Shown in pieces: positions 26,624 to 37,259 of a DNA stretch of 64,000 bases (position 1 is its first letter; each line of letters opens with the position of its first letter). The stretch lies in the NCBI GenBank assembly GCA_030834905.1, contig JAUQWZ010000018.1:172384-236383 (forward strand), given 5' to 3'. Source of the DNA: Aggregatilineales bacterium (GTDB lineage Bacteria > Chloroflexota > Anaerolineae > Aggregatilineales > Phototrophicaceae). A model generated the notes under the pieces. The model was not told the DNA's origin and made no database searches. It saw only the letters and a list, made by a program, of their open reading frames with translations. A program made the position numbers and the translations under genes.

Positions 26624-28783
26624 TTGAAGACTCCACTCCGATATCACCTGTACGCCTTCGGGTTCTACTTTGTCGCCGCCATCCTGATGACGTTTCCACT
26701 CATCACCATGATGAACGAGCGCATGGTTGGGCATCCGTTTGGCGATACTTACGAGTACACGCGCCATATCTGGTGGATCAACCACGCCCTGCGCACCGGT
26801 CAGCCGCTGTTTTTCCAGCCGGGTCTGATGTATCCGCAGGGACTGGACGCTCCCTTGCTGTGGAGCATTCCGCTGCAATCGTTCCCGGCATGGCTGCTGA
26901 TGTTTGTGCTGCCGCTGCCGGGCGCCTTCAACCTGTCGGCGCTGCTGACGCTGGCGCTCAACGGCTGGGCGATGTGGGTGTTAAGCCGCCGACTGACAGC
27001 GATTCTATATGAGCCGCCAAGACGCCAGGAACACCAAGGGGATAATCAGCTAAACTCAGTACTCAGTACTCAGCACTCAGTACTATCCTTTCACTCCTCA
27101 CTTTTCACTTGTCTTGTCGCTGGACTGGTCTTTATGCTCTATCCGGCGTTTCAGGGACAGCTTGCGGCAGGGCACACCGGGCTGCTGGTGCTGTGGCCCG
27201 TACCGCTGTTCGTGGCGGCGCTGGCGCGGATATGCCATACCGCACAGGCGGGCGACCTGCCAGGTCGCCCCTACAAGGGATTCGCTTTGCGTCCTGGTGG
27301 TTCAGATTTTTCTTCTGTTCTGGCGGCGGGGGTGTTTTTTGCGGTCAGCCTGTGGGGCAGCGTGCTGATTCTGCTCTATCTGCTGGCACCGATTACCGGG
27401 CTGCTGGTGCTGGCGCTGCTGTGGTGGCGGCGCTGGCGGGCGCTGCTGCGGGTTGGTCTGGCGCTGGTATTGGGCGCGGCGCTGTCGGCTCCGTTTGTGC
27501 TGCCGGTGCTGCGCGAGCAGGTGAGCCAGCCCGCCGCCCTGCGCGAAGATGGTTCGGTGCAGTACAGCGCCTCGCTGCTGGGCATTGTCTCGCCGTCGTT
27601 TTATCACCCGCTGTACAGCGGGCTGGAGTACCCGCACCGCGTTCTGGGCGTCGATCCGTTTGAGGGCGCGAGCTACGCCGGATTGGTCGCGGGTCTGCTG
27701 GCGCTGATCGGGGTTATCAAAGCGCGGCTGGCGCGCGGCTGGCTGCTGCTGGCGGGGCTGGCGTGGCTGTTCTCGCTTGGTCCGCTGCTCAAGCTGGACG
27801 ACACGCCGGTGTCGCTGCGCGTGGCGGAATATGACACCCACATCAGCCTGCCGTGGGCGCTGTTCGAGAATCTGCCAGTGTTGAGTATCGCCCGCACGCC
27901 AGCCCGGTTTAATTTCACCGTCGGTTTTGCCGTGGCGGTGATGGCAGGTTTTGGCGCGGCGCATGTGTGGGCAAAGCTGCGTCCGGCGCTGCGCCGCCCG
28001 CTGCTGCTCGGTCTGATGGCGCTGATCGTCTTTGATTACCAGTTCTTCTGGGCGATACCGACCGTTCCAGCCGCCATCCCTGAGCCGGTGATCGCGCTGG
28101 GCGCGCGTGAGGATGTCCGCGCGGTCTTCAACGTGCCCTGGCAGCACCTGCTGACCGATAAGGACGGCATGTATCTGCAAACGGGACACGGCTTGCCGAT
28201 GATCGCCGGGCATATCAGCCGCCGCACGCCGCTGAACCCGGCGGTAGGCTTCCTGCTCCAGCGCACGCTAAACCCGGCGCTGCTGGATGCGGCGGGCGTG
28301 GACGTGATCATTCTGCACAAGGAATGGGCGGACGCCGACGGCGGGCTGGACGAACTGCTGCGCCAGCATTTAGGCAGCCCGACCTATGAGGATGAACGAC
28401 TGGCGCTATTTGACGTGCCGCCGTATGCTGGCGCGGCAGCAGGCTTCGTCGCTTCGGCGAACATGCCGGATGAGATTACCAGCGACGCCAGCCTGTATTT
28501 CTACGCGCCGCAGCCGGGGACGGTCAGGCTCACCGGGCGCATGGCGGCGGCTGCCAGCCGTGAAGCGCGGCTGTATCTGGACGACGCGCCGCTGCTGGGC
28601 TGGACGGTGCAGGGTGAAATGGGGCTGAACGTGCCTATCGAGATCGACAGCGCCGGTTATCACACGCTGACGCTGGCGGTTGATCCACCGTGTCCATCCG
28701 GCGGCGACCCGACTCTGCGCTGCGCCAGCCTGAGGCTTACGGACGTGACGCTGGATGAGTACGCGCCGCTAACACAGCCCTAA
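26624..28783 (+). CDS. Polytopic membrane protein (YfhO/GT-C-like), containing two in-frame repeat-derived segments
   Basis: Many hydrophobic segments; N-terminal MVGHPFGDTYEYTRHIWWINHALRTGQPLFFQPGLMYPQG resembles GT-C-type membrane proteins. Inserts near 27003-27112 and 27243-27320 match intergenic repeats in this window. Confidence 0.8.
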   Translation: MKTPLRYHLYAFGFYFVAAILMTFPLITMMNERMVGHPFGDTYEYTRHIWWINHALRTGQPLFFQPGLMYPQGLDAPLLWSIPLQSFPAWLLMFVLPLPGAFNLSALLTLALNGWAMWVLSRRLTAILYEPPRRQEHQGDNQLNSVLSTQHSVLSFHSSLFTCLVAGLVFMLYPAFQGQLAAGHTGLLVLWPVPLFVAALARICHTAQAGDLPGRPYKGFALRPGGSDFSSVLAAGVFFAVSLWGSVLILLYLLAPITGLLVLALLWWRRWRALLRVGLALVLGAALSAPFVLPVLREQVSQPAALREDGSVQYSASLLGIVSPSFYHPLYSGLEYPHRVLGVDPFEGASYAGLVAGLLALIGVIKARLARGWLLLAGLAWLFSLGPLLKLDDTPVSLRVAEYDTHISLPWALFENLPVLSIARTPARFNFTVGFAVAVMAGFGAAHVWAKLRPALRRPLLLGLMALIVFDYQFFWAIPTVPAAIPEPVIALGAREDVRAVFNVPWQHLLTDKDGMYLQTGHGLPMIAGHISRRTPLNPAVGFLLQRTLNPALLDAAGVDVIILHKEWADADGGLDELLRQHLGSPTYEDERLALFDVPPYAGAAAGFVASANMPDEITSDASLYFYAPQPGTVRLTGRMAAAASREARLYLDDAPLLGWTVQGEMGLNVPIEIDSAGYHTLTLAVDPPCPSGGDPTLRCASLRLTDVTLDEYAPLTQP
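27011..27110. repeat. Composite repeat tract inside CDS (gccgccaagacgccag..., actcagtactcag tract, tttcactcctcacttttcact)
   Basis: ctcagtactcagtactcagcactcagtac tandem; first part matches the 42095-42167 arm; last part is the complement of the gaaaagtggaaagt-type tract at 44791. Confidence 0.7.
27250..27320. repeat. Family B-like palindrome plus tggtggttcagattttt repeat inside CDS
   Basis: gggcgacctgccaggtcgcccctac (27250-27274) then gcgtcctggtggttcagatttttcttc, resembling the 42292-42357 arm. Confidence 0.7.
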
Positions 28784-28799
28784 CGATTTGCAGGAGAAC

Positions 28800-30005
28800 T
28801 TACTTTGGCATCTCGCTAGTGACCATAAATTCGTATAGTTCCTTTTTAGAATTGCGTTTCCTGATCAGCTGCACGGCAACATTAACATAGCCGTGTTGTT
28901 GCATCATCTCTGCATAGAATTCTTCGACAGGGACAATGGTGTCGTAAAATTTGGAATTGCCGACTATGTAAAAGAGTTTTGCGCCTGGTTGTAGAGCATA
29001 TCTCAGATTTTTCAGGTGAGTCGAAATATCGACGAAATACTTATGAACGTATTTCGACAGTAGAGAACTGTGTTTATCAATACTTTGAACAACCTCCTGC
29101 AGTTGAGGAAGGTCAACATCTATCTCTGGCGCCCATGTTGCAAGCCTGCTTGTTGCAATACCCCATGTGCCGCCGATTGCTTTCCAGTCCAATTCTCCGG
29201 CTTCTCTTGCCTCATTCAAGTATCCCAACCAATACATATAAGGACGTAGTTCTCGAATGTAGCTGATGCGATTTGGATATGGGGGGGATGTAATTACACA
29301 GTCGTACAAACCCTTTTCTGGTGACTCAACCAGACGCGCATCCTGATGTTTCACTCTAATGTGTCCCGATACAACACTGGTAGCAGCATGAGCGATCTGA
29401 AGCACGTCCCGCAAGAAACTCTGATAAATCTCCATTTCCTCATCGAAGTCAAGAAACATTTGTGGAGCTTTGAAAGACATGGATTGGTGATTAAATGCCG
29501 CATTTGACCACCGGATGATGACGCGACAAAACGCGATTTTTAGCAAATCCTCGGTAGGTGATTCTAATTCAGATTGTTGTGCGAGAGCAAAATGTAACTT
29601 TGACAGCGCTGCTAAACGACGTGAAGACCACCACCGCGCAATGTTGCTGATTGGGGGTATCCACCCATTACTCTTGGTTTGATACGCTTGAGCAACTTTG
29701 ACGATCCTATTTGCCGCCCGTTGCGCCTGTTCAATTTGAACAAAGGAATAGTTGTATGTTTTTGCAGTTGCAAGCCAAACTAAGAATGGATTGATATCAC
29801 CAAGATCGCAGTCGATGCCCCATTCCCCACAGACAACTCCTGTTGTGCCTGTACCTGAGAACGGGTCAAGTACACAGCGCACCCCCGGATGCTCGTTGAG
29901 GATCGCTTCAACCAGCTTCACCGAATACGCTGGGGTCAAACGAACCCAACCATGCCGCCCCTGTTTCAGATTATGTTTGAATGTGAGTTCAGTTCTTCTA
30001 TTCAT
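28800..30005 (-). CDS. Site-specific DNA methyltransferase (N4-cytosine/N6-adenine type)
   Basis: VLDPFSGTGTTGVVCGEWGIDCDLGDINPF (SAM-binding) and DCVITSPPYPNRISYIRELRPYMYWLGYL (TSPPY catalytic motif). Confidence 0.93.
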   Translation of the reverse strand: MNRRTELTFKHNLKQGRHGWVRLTPAYSVKLVEAILNEHPGVRCVLDPFSGTGTTGVVCGEWGIDCDLGDINPFLVWLATAKTYNYSFVQIEQAQRAANRIVKVAQAYQTKSNGWIPPISNIARWWSSRRLAALSKLHFALAQQSELESPTEDLLKIAFCRVIIRWSNAAFNHQSMSFKAPQMFLDFDEEMEIYQSFLRDVLQIAHAATSVVSGHIRVKHQDARLVESPEKGLYDCVITSPPYPNRISYIRELRPYMYWLGYLNEAREAGELDWKAIGGTWGIATSRLATWAPEIDVDLPQLQEVVQSIDKHSSLLSKYVHKYFVDISTHLKNLRYALQPGAKLFYIVGNSKFYDTIVPVEEFYAEMMQQHGYVNVAVQLIRKRNSKKELYEFMVTSEMPK

Positions 30006-30825
30006 CTCTACTCAAGAGGGTTTTCAATACATCAGCAACTGTATTTTTCAAGATGCTCGAGTGCGCCTGGAAAAATGCTGCAACGTCGTATCCTATCACA
30101 TTTTGCATGAACGCATACGCAGAAGTTGTTGGATTCACTCCTTGAGTTCCACGAAGCACTAACCATCTTGCATTGGTGTATCGTATGGCTACCTCATTAT
30201 CTATCTGATTTGAAAAGATGATGACGACAGGTAAAAATCCCTGAGTGTAGGCAGAAGCAGCGTTCGCTATATCGGCATTTTGCCGTTTCGAGTCTTTACT
30301 TTTGTAGCCTTGTCGCACTTCAAAGACTGCCCCTTTGAAAGCATCGGTAATTTCAGGCGCGATCTGAAGTTGCGAAGCAGCCATATTCAACCAATTCGCT
30401 ATTTGGTCACGTTTTGTGTCCAATGTAACCTCATTGAGGGATATCCGCCCATCCAGTTTTAAAACCCGATCTTGACCTGAGCTGGTTTTCACCGAATAAG
30501 ACCAGCGGACTTGAGAATTATCGAGTCCAAGCTCATCCTGCAATATTCTGCGGAATAATTCTTCGACGCCAATTCCGATTTGTCTGTAGATTGAGGTAAT
30601 GCCGCCAGCGGCGCGATGCGCTGCATATACAAGCGGATCGTCCAATCCAAACCATGTATAGAACAGATCTGCCCCATAGAGGTATTGGAATTGTTCTAAC
30701 GATAATCCTGCCTTATTACCCTGCCCAAATTTCGGCTTATAGTGCTTACAGATTTCAAGACGCTTAAGGAGAAGCGCAAGATATTGTTCATCCCGCTTTT
30801 GTGAATTTGGCTCAATCATCATCAC
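29998..30825 (-). CDS. Putative type II restriction endonuclease (PD-(D/E)XK-like)
   Basis: Overlaps the methyltransferase gene; [22 protein letters not shown]...[44 protein letters not shown] has possible D...ExK-like elements. Call rests mainly on partner and gene order. Confidence 0.72.
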   Translation of the reverse strand: MMMIEPNSQKRDEQYLALLLKRLEICKHYKPKFGQGNKAGLSLEQFQYLYGADLFYTWFGLDDPLVYAAHRAAGGITSIYRQIGIGVEELFRRILQDELGLDNSQVRWSYSVKTSSGQDRVLKLDGRISLNEVTLDTKRDQIANWLNMAASQLQIAPEITDAFKGAVFEVRQGYKSKDSKRQNADIANAASAYTQGFLPVVIIFSNQIDNEVAIRYTNARWLVLRGTQGVNPTTSAYAFMQNVIGYDVAAFFQAHSSILKNTVADVLKTLLSRDE

Positions 30826-32432
30826 ATCCTGAATACCCCGAACTTCGTTTCCTCAACAGGCTTATTCAAACAGGTGCTTAATGCCAGCGCCAGCACGCGG
30901 CGCGTCTCTTTTGGGTCGAGGATGCCATCATCCCACAGGCGAGCAGTAGAGTAGTACGGGCTGCCCTCATGCTCGTATTTGTCGAGGATCGGCTGCTTAA
31001 AAGCGTCCTGCTCGGCGGGCGTCATGTCCGGCTTGCCTTCACGCTGTAGCTGGTCGCGCTTGATGGTCAGCAGCACATTCGCCGCCTGCTCGCCGCCCAT
31101 GACGCTGATGCGGCTGTTGGGCAGCATCCATAAAAAGCGCGGTCCGTAGGCGCGCCCGCACATGCCGTAATTGCCCGCGCCAAAGCTGCCGCCGATGATG
31201 ACCGTCAGCTTGGGGACAGCGGCGTTGGCGACCGCGTGAACCATCTTCGCGCCATCCTTGGCGATGCCGCCGGTTTCGTAGGTTTTGCCGACCATGAAGC
31301 CGGTCACGTTTTGTAGAAACAGCAGCGGAATACCGCGCGCGCTGCACAACTCGATGAAGTGCGTCCCCTTCAGGGCGCTCTCGCTGAACAGCACGCCGTT
31401 GTTGGCGATAATTCCTACCGGAATACCCTCAATATAGGCAAAGCCGGTGACCAGCGTTTCGCCATAATTTGCCTTGAATTCGCGGAAGCGGCTGCCATCG
31501 ACCAGCCGGGCGATCACTTCGCGCACGTCGTAGGTTTCGCGGAAGGTGGCGGGCAGAATACCGTAAAGTTCTTCGGGATCGTACAGCGGCGCTTCCGGCG
31601 CAGCCAGATCGAGTGAAATGGACTTGCGCCGGTTGAGCGTCGCTACAATGCCGCGCAAAAGTTCCAGCGCGTGGTCATCGTCCTCGGCGTAGTGGTCGGC
31701 AACGCCTGAGATGTGAGTGTGAACGTAAGCGCCGCCGAGTTCTTCCGCCGTCACTTCTTCGCCGGTGGCGGCTTTCACCAGCGGCGGCCCGGCGAGGAAA
31801 ATCGTGCCGGTGCCTTTGACGATGATCGACTCGTCGGACATGGCGGGCACGTAAGCGCCGCCCGCCGTACAGCTTCCCATCACGGCGCTGATCTGCGGGA
31901 TGCCCGCCGCGCTCATCGCCGCCTGATTGTAGAAGATACGCCCGAAATCGTCGGCATCGGGGAAGACTTCGTCCTGCATAGGCAGGAACGCGCCGCCGCT
32001 GTCCACCAGATAGATGCAGGGCAGGTTGTTTTCGAGGGCGACCTGCTGGGCGCGCAGATGCTTCTTGACCGTCAGCGGGTAGTAGGCGCCCCCCTTGACG
32101 GTCGCGTCGTTGGCGATGAGCAGGCATTCCTTCCCGCTGACGCGCCCAATGCCCGCCACGATGCCAGCGGCGGGCGCGCCGCCGTCGTACAGTTCCCAGG
32201 CTGCCAGCGGCGACAGTTCCAGGAACGCCGATCCGGGATCGAGCAGGCGGTCGATCCGGTCGCGCACGAACAGTTTGCCCTGGGCGCGGTGGCGTTCCTG
32301 ATATTTCAGCCCGCCGCCCTGTCGTGCCTGGGCGATTCGCTCCCGCAGTTCGGCAGCCAGCGCCAGGTTGTGTTCGGCGTTGGCGCGAAACTGGGCGTCA
32401 TTCGGGTTGATGCTCGACTCAAGTGTTTCCAT
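30822..32432 (-). CDS. Acyl-CoA carboxylase carboxyltransferase (methylcrotonyl-CoA carboxylase beta-like) subunit
   Basis: [41 protein letters not shown]...[16 protein letters not shown]...[39 protein letters not shown]...[41 protein letters not shown]. Confidence 0.96.
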   Translation of the reverse strand: METLESSINPNDAQFRANAEHNLALAAELRERIAQARQGGGLKYQERHRAQGKLFVRDRIDRLLDPGSAFLELSPLAAWELYDGGAPAAGIVAGIGRVSGKECLLIANDATVKGGAYYPLTVKKHLRAQQVALENNLPCIYLVDSGGAFLPMQDEVFPDADDFGRIFYNQAAMSAAGIPQISAVMGSCTAGGAYVPAMSDESIIVKGTGTIFLAGPPLVKAATGEEVTAEELGGAYVHTHISGVADHYAEDDDHALELLRGIVATLNRRKSISLDLAAPEAPLYDPEELYGILPATFRETYDVREVIARLVDGSRFREFKANYGETLVTGFAYIEGIPVGIIANNGVLFSESALKGTHFIELCSARGIPLLFLQNVTGFMVGKTYETGGIAKDGAKMVHAVANAAVPKLTVIIGGSFGAGNYGMCGRAYGPRFLWMLPNSRISVMGGEQAANVLLTIKRDQLQREGKPDMTPAEQDAFKQPILDKYEHEGSPYYSTARLWDDGILDPKETRRVLALALSTCLNKPVEETKFGVFRM

Positions 32433-32568
32433 AAAATCTATCCCCGATAACCTTTTTTTGGCGTCGTCCAGCAGAAATTTTGATTAACTCTATACTACCT
32501 TATGGATGAACGTCAGTTTGCCTTTCTACAGGTCACTTTGCCAGTTAACCGAATCGTGCATCTAAAAG

Positions 32569-33705
32569 ATGGGAGTTCTCGCTATGCGTGCTGGGAAGAT
32601 GGTATGCCGACGTTCTGTTGGACAAATGATTGGGAGCGCGATCCTCGCAGTTTTATTTGGGATTATGGGTTTTGATGCTGCCGCCCAAACGGGTTCATTG
32701 AATGTAACACTCACTTCTGAAGAAGATATTGGTTTCGACTGCCCGATAACGGCAACCCTCAACCCGGCGGGAACGACCCTGTGGGTGCTGATGTACAATT
32801 GTTTCGATAAAGACTTTTACCTGCGCGCTTTCAGCGCGAGCAGTGGAGGAGCCGTCAACGACGATGACCATAATTTCGCTGCCGCGCTTGCAGGACTTGA
32901 AGAGGGGGGTACAGCCGCCTTTTACGCATCGCTGGCGTTCTCACCCGATGGGGAGATGAGCGTTAATTACACCGACGAGAATTTTGCCCCCACCAACCTG
33001 AGTGTACCATCAGATGCGGATGGGACAGCCAGTACCGAAGGTGTGACCAGCGATGCTGTTGGAAGCCTGATTGCGAGCTACGCGGAATATCCAGAGACAG
33101 CAGTTTATAACGGCGATCATACTCGCGCCATCGCCACCAGCGAGAACAGCTTTCACGTTCTCGATTTGCAAACCGGGACGGAAATCCTCGAAATCGAAAT
33201 GCCGGATGGAACGGATGGTTCGCTCCCGTCTTTTTCAACCGACGGGCAGCAGATGTACATCACGCAGCTGCATAATCCCGATGACATGACCGCTACTGCA
33301 TCCGACCTCTATATCTATAGTCTGCCTGATGGCGAACTCCTGAACAGCTATGAAGTGCTTTCGCCCTTTGTGTGGATCAGCCCGAATGGTCAATACGCGG
33401 CATTGTGGATGTCGGATGAAGAATTGGCTGTGGTCGAACTTGCCGAAAACAACTACAGCCAGCCCATTCAAATGTGGGAAGAGCCGCGCCGCCTCATCAC
33501 CTGCCTGAACAACGGATGGGACATGAGCGATGTGGATTTGACCGTCAGCGGACGGCTCGCCTTGATGGACGTAGACTGGCTGCCCGACAGTTCCGGTTTC
33601 ATCACCCTGAATTCCTATCTGGGTGAAGGTATCACAGGGGACGGAGGTAATTGTCTGTTCAACACCAGCCGCCTGCGCCGCTATGCGGTTACACATGAAG
33701 GTTGA
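32569..33705 (+). CDS. Secreted/anchored protein, possible beta-propeller fold
   Basis: N-terminal hydrophobic signal (MIGSAILAVLFGIMGFDAAAQ); repeated blade-like strands (FHVLDLQTGTEILEIEMPDGTDGSLPSFSTDGQQMYITQL; LYIYSLPDGELLNSYEV). Start may be internal (ATG 32584). Confidence 0.65.
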   Translation: MGVLAMRAGKMVCRRSVGQMIGSAILAVLFGIMGFDAAAQTGSLNVTLTSEEDIGFDCPITATLNPAGTTLWVLMYNCFDKDFYLRAFSASSGGAVNDDDHNFAAALAGLEEGGTAAFYASLAFSPDGEMSVNYTDENFAPTNLSVPSDADGTASTEGVTSDAVGSLIASYAEYPETAVYNGDHTRAIATSENSFHVLDLQTGTEILEIEMPDGTDGSLPSFSTDGQQMYITQLHNPDDMTATASDLYIYSLPDGELLNSYEVLSPFVWISPNGQYAALWMSDEELAVVELAENNYSQPIQMWEEPRRLITCLNNGWDMSDVDLTVSGRLALMDVDWLPDSSGFITLNSYLGEGITGDGGNCLFNTSRLRRYAVTHEG

Positions 33706-33828
33706 CCGATGCCAGTGTCCCTGGTGACCTCTGGGGGCATCCGACTTGCTGCCGCGCCTTCAGCCTGTCAGCGGCGGGCGCGCCGACGAAAGCGATCTGT
33801 TTGAAGGACCAGGTTGAAAGAAGGGGCA

Positions 33829-35022
33829 ATGATGGCGGAGCAAATGTCACAGCGCGTGCAGGCGTTTTATGCTGCCACGCGGCGCGTATTCGAGTTTCTG
33901 AATGATTCGACTTACGAGCGTCGCAAATTCGATCCGGGGATATCAGATTTTGCCCTGGGCAACCCGCACGAGATGCCGCTGATACGCTTTGTTGAAGCGC
34001 TTCAGCGCTACACGCCGCCGCAGGACAAAGACTGGTATGCCTACAAGCTGAGCGAGCGCCCGTCGCAGGAGATCGTCGCCGCGTCGCTGCGCCAGAGCCG
34101 TGAGCTGCCCTATGACCCGAAAGACATTCTGATGACCAACGGCGCGTTCGCGGCGCTGTCGGTCGTGCTCCATGCGCTGACGGATCCGGGTGATGAAGTG
34201 ATTTTCATCAGCCCGCCCTGGTTCTTCTACGAGGCATTGATCGTCACCGTCGGCGCTGTGCCGGTGCGCGTGAAGGCGAACATGGAGACGTTTGATCTCG
34301 ATATTGAAGCGATTGCCGCCGCTATCACGCCCAGGACGCGGGCGATCATCGTCAACTCGCCCAACAACCCGACCGGCAGAATCTACCCGCCGGAGACGCT
34401 GAAGCAGCTGGCGGCGGTGCTGACGGAAGCCGGAGAGCGCAGCGGGCGCGCCATCTATCTGTTTTCTGACGAGGCATACAGTCGCATCCTTTATGACGGA
34501 GCGACCTACCACAGTCCGGCGGCGTATTACGCCAATACCCTGCTGCTCTACACCTACGGCAAGACCCTGCTGACTCCCGGACAGCGAATCGGCTATATCG
34601 CCGTTCATCCATCGATGCCCGACCCTGAGAACGTGCGGCTGGCGCTGCTGACGGGGCAGATCATGGTCGGCTACGCCTTCCCAAACGCGCTGCTTCAGCA
34701 CGCGCTGCCGGAACTCGAAAAGCTGTCTATCGACATTGAGCATTTGCAGGAAAAGCGCGACCGGATGGTGGACGCGCTGCGCGGAATGGGCTATGACGTC
34801 CACATGCCGCAGGGGACGTTTTACCTGCTGCCGCGCGCGCCAATTCCGGACGATCTGGCGTTCATCGAGATGCTGGCGGAGCAGGATGTGTTTTGTCTGC
34901 CGGGGACAATTGCCGAGATGCCCGGCTTCTTCCGCATTTCGCTGACCGCCAATGACGAGATGATCGCGCGTTCGCTGCCGGGATTTGAACGGGCGCTGGC
35001 ACTGGCGACTCAGCGCCAGTAA
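33829..35022 (+). CDS. PLP-dependent class I/II aminotransferase
   Basis: ILMTNGAFAALSVVLHALTDPGDEVIFISPPWFFYE...IIVNSPNNPTGRIYPPETL...LFSDEAYSRILYDG...LLYTYGKTLLTPGQRIGYIAVHP. Confidence 0.95.
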   Translation: MMAEQMSQRVQAFYAATRRVFEFLNDSTYERRKFDPGISDFALGNPHEMPLIRFVEALQRYTPPQDKDWYAYKLSERPSQEIVAASLRQSRELPYDPKDILMTNGAFAALSVVLHALTDPGDEVIFISPPWFFYEALIVTVGAVPVRVKANMETFDLDIEAIAAAITPRTRAIIVNSPNNPTGRIYPPETLKQLAAVLTEAGERSGRAIYLFSDEAYSRILYDGATYHSPAAYYANTLLLYTYGKTLLTPGQRIGYIAVHPSMPDPENVRLALLTGQIMVGYAFPNALLQHALPELEKLSIDIEHLQEKRDRMVDALRGMGYDVHMPQGTFYLLPRAPIPDDLAFIEMLAEQDVFCLPGTIAEMPGFFRISLTANDEMIARSLPGFERALALATQRQ

Positions 35023-35104
35023 AGCGCGGTTGATTGGGCTGCCGCCTGATTTCCCCTTCTTCCTGCTCAACCGCGTTGAGCCGTTCCTCTCCCCGCGATT
35101 CGAC

Positions 35105-35129
35105 GTAGGGACACGACATTGTCGTGTCC
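35105..35129. repeat. Palindromic repeat family A copy
   Basis: gtagggacacgacattgtcgtgtcc, sequence match to 24400 copy. Confidence 0.9.
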
Positions 35130-35186
35130 GCCGTACCTTAAGAGAAGGGATACGGGATGAGGGGGCTGAGCGTCGAATTGGGTAAC

Positions 35187-35711
35187 TTAAGTGGCTGCCA
35201 CAACTGCCGCCGTGTCCTCGTAGTACAGCGTATACAGATACCAGCCGAGAAAGATCAGCAGCGATGGCACTTTGTCGGACATCAGATCGCGGTTGAGGTT
35301 GATGTCGCTGCCGATTTTGAGGAAGCCTTTAGTCTGGAAGCCGATCAGCGGCTCACCGTCTTCAGTTGTCCACATCCACTTGCTGCCCCAGAAATTGCCC
35401 TGCTTCCACAGAAACACTCTGCCATCCCGGTATTCAAGGCGTCCGCTGGTCGAGCGATAAATGTGCTGGGCAGGTTCTTCACCCGTACCTACCGAGCGAA
35501 TAATGATCCGCTGGCGGAACCACCCTTTGCGCTCGAACGTCCAGTGGTTGCCGGGGGCGTTGACCTCGGCGCGAGAACTCCAGATGCTGGGACGGTGCAT
35601 CGTCGCGATGACAGCGCCGTTCTCGTCCTGAAGCTCATAATTCTGCTTCCAGCCGCTGGTTTGCACCCACATCAGACCCTGGTTCTCCAGTTCAACCAGC
35701 TGCTTTTTCAT
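35187..35711 (-). CDS. LURP-one/phospholipid scramblase-like (tubby-like fold) protein
   Basis: LMWVQTSGWKQNYELQDENGAVIATMHRPSIWSSRAEV...YELQDENG and WTFERKGWFRQRIIIR patterns; family call from general resemblance. Confidence 0.55.
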   Translation of the reverse strand: MKKQLVELENQGLMWVQTSGWKQNYELQDENGAVIATMHRPSIWSSRAEVNAPGNHWTFERKGWFRQRIIIRSVGTGEEPAQHIYRSTSGRLEYRDGRVFLWKQGNFWGSKWMWTTEDGEPLIGFQTKGFLKIGSDINLNRDLMSDKVPSLLIFLGWYLYTLYYEDTAAVVAAT

Positions 35712-35860
35712 GTTGGTTTCCTTAAGAATAGCAATTTGTTCGCATGACTCTATACGGCGAAGCCGCGACTCGGTTGCGAAAATAACGCCACCTTAACATC
35801 GGGCGGCTTTTGCGCTATCATACGCCGGGTTTTTCTTCCCAGTATTGGAGCTTATTTCTT

Positions 35861-37225
35861 ATGCAAAGCGGTGCCAGACGAGCCAGTATCATCCTCGGCG
35901 TATTCATGGCAGTGGTGCTGGTTGCCGGTGCCATCCTGCCATTGTTTACGCAGAACCAGCCCACCACGACCCAGACCATCCAGCCAACCGACGCGCCCGT
36001 ACCGACCTTTCCGTCACCAATCGCTGATTTTTCGACCCTTGCTTTTGATCAGAATTATCTGCATCCCACCGGCTTGTTTATGATCGCTCAGCCGACGGGG
36101 TTTGACGTTTCGCAGCCCAACAGCTCAGTGACCATTGCCCAGGTCAACATGGTCGATCAGGCTGCCCTCAGTGTGATCGATGCCTATGTTGAAGATCCGG
36201 GCGGCGCGATCACCACCGCCGACCTGGACGCGCGGTTCAATGAGACGACGCTTGACCAGAGCTGGTCGCGTTTCAATAACTGGACTGAACTCAGCCGCCG
36301 CGTGGACGGCGATTCGCTGGTGATCGACTTTGAAGTCATTCTTCAGAATATGACCTACGTGGCGCGTCAGCGCGTCTGGACGGACGGCGACTGGATTTAC
36401 GTCGTTCGCGTGCTCGCGCCGGAAAACGCAACCGATTTCCTGGTTTACGTGCTGGATCAGCTTTCGGGCACGATGCAGCCCTTCAAGGTGTTTGTGGGCA
36501 CGCCATTTGACTGGCAGTCCTATTATGATCACCTGCTCAGCCACATCATTCGCTACCCCAGCGGTTGGGTTGTGGCAGACAGCGCGCCCGGTCGTCCGGC
36601 AAGCATTACCGGAACATCCGGCGAAGTGCTGCGCGTTGAAGCCTATGCCAACACCAGCATCGCAGACGAAGACGCCGCCCGCGCCTGGGTGGAAAGCCAG
36701 CGCGCCGGCGCGACCATACTGAGCGCCGCGCCTGCGACGCGCGATGACGTGTCGGGCTTCTCGGTCGCCTATGCCTACAGGACGGCGGATGGCGCGCCCC
36801 AGAGTGGTCTGGCGGTGCTGCTGAATGGTGAAGATGGCACGCTGCATACCGCCAACCTGCGCTTTGCTGCCGAAGAGGTAGACCTGAACGCGGTTGACAT
36901 TACGGCGGAGACTCCCGCCGCCGAAGTTACGCCGGAAGCCGAAGCCACTGCTGAAGCAGAAACGGTGGCTGACAGCAGCGCGCAGTATCGCTATCTGGCG
37001 CTCTCGATGAGCACCTTCCGGCTGATGCCGCCGCTGGTGCTGTCGGCATCGTCGCTGCCACAGGCAACCCCGACGCCGCTGCCCACCGCCGAACCGGTCG
37101 AAGTGACGGCAGAGGCGACGCCTGAAGTAGAAGCAGCGGTTGAAGCCACCGACGAAGCCAGCGCCGAGGAAGCGGTGGCAACCGAGTCGGCAACCGACGA
37201 ACCGGAAGCCACCGAAGCGCCGTAA
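35861..37225 (+). CDS. Membrane-anchored extracytoplasmic protein with Glu/Ala/Thr-rich C-terminus
   Basis: N-terminal TM (ASIILGVFMAVVLVAGAILPLFT), low-complexity tail VEVTAEATPEVEAAVEATDEASAEEAVATESATDEPEATEAP. Confidence 0.8.
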   Translation: MQSGARRASIILGVFMAVVLVAGAILPLFTQNQPTTTQTIQPTDAPVPTFPSPIADFSTLAFDQNYLHPTGLFMIAQPTGFDVSQPNSSVTIAQVNMVDQAALSVIDAYVEDPGGAITTADLDARFNETTLDQSWSRFNNWTELSRRVDGDSLVIDFEVILQNMTYVARQRVWTDGDWIYVVRVLAPENATDFLVYVLDQLSGTMQPFKVFVGTPFDWQSYYDHLLSHIIRYPSGWVVADSAPGRPASITGTSGEVLRVEAYANTSIADEDAARAWVESQRAGATILSAAPATRDDVSGFSVAYAYRTADGAPQSGLAVLLNGEDGTLHTANLRFAAEEVDLNAVDITAETPAAEVTPEAEATAEAETVADSSAQYRYLALSMSTFRLMPPLVLSASSLPQATPTPLPTAEPVEVTAEATPEVEAAVEATDEASAEEAVATESATDEPEATEAP

Positions 37226-37259
37226 TCGCTGTTGTTTTTGGCAGCATGTACGCTAACCC

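Noticed and set aside
27302-28213. 303-aa minus-strand ORF
   Set aside because: Antisense to the membrane protein; Gln/Arg/His-rich artefact.
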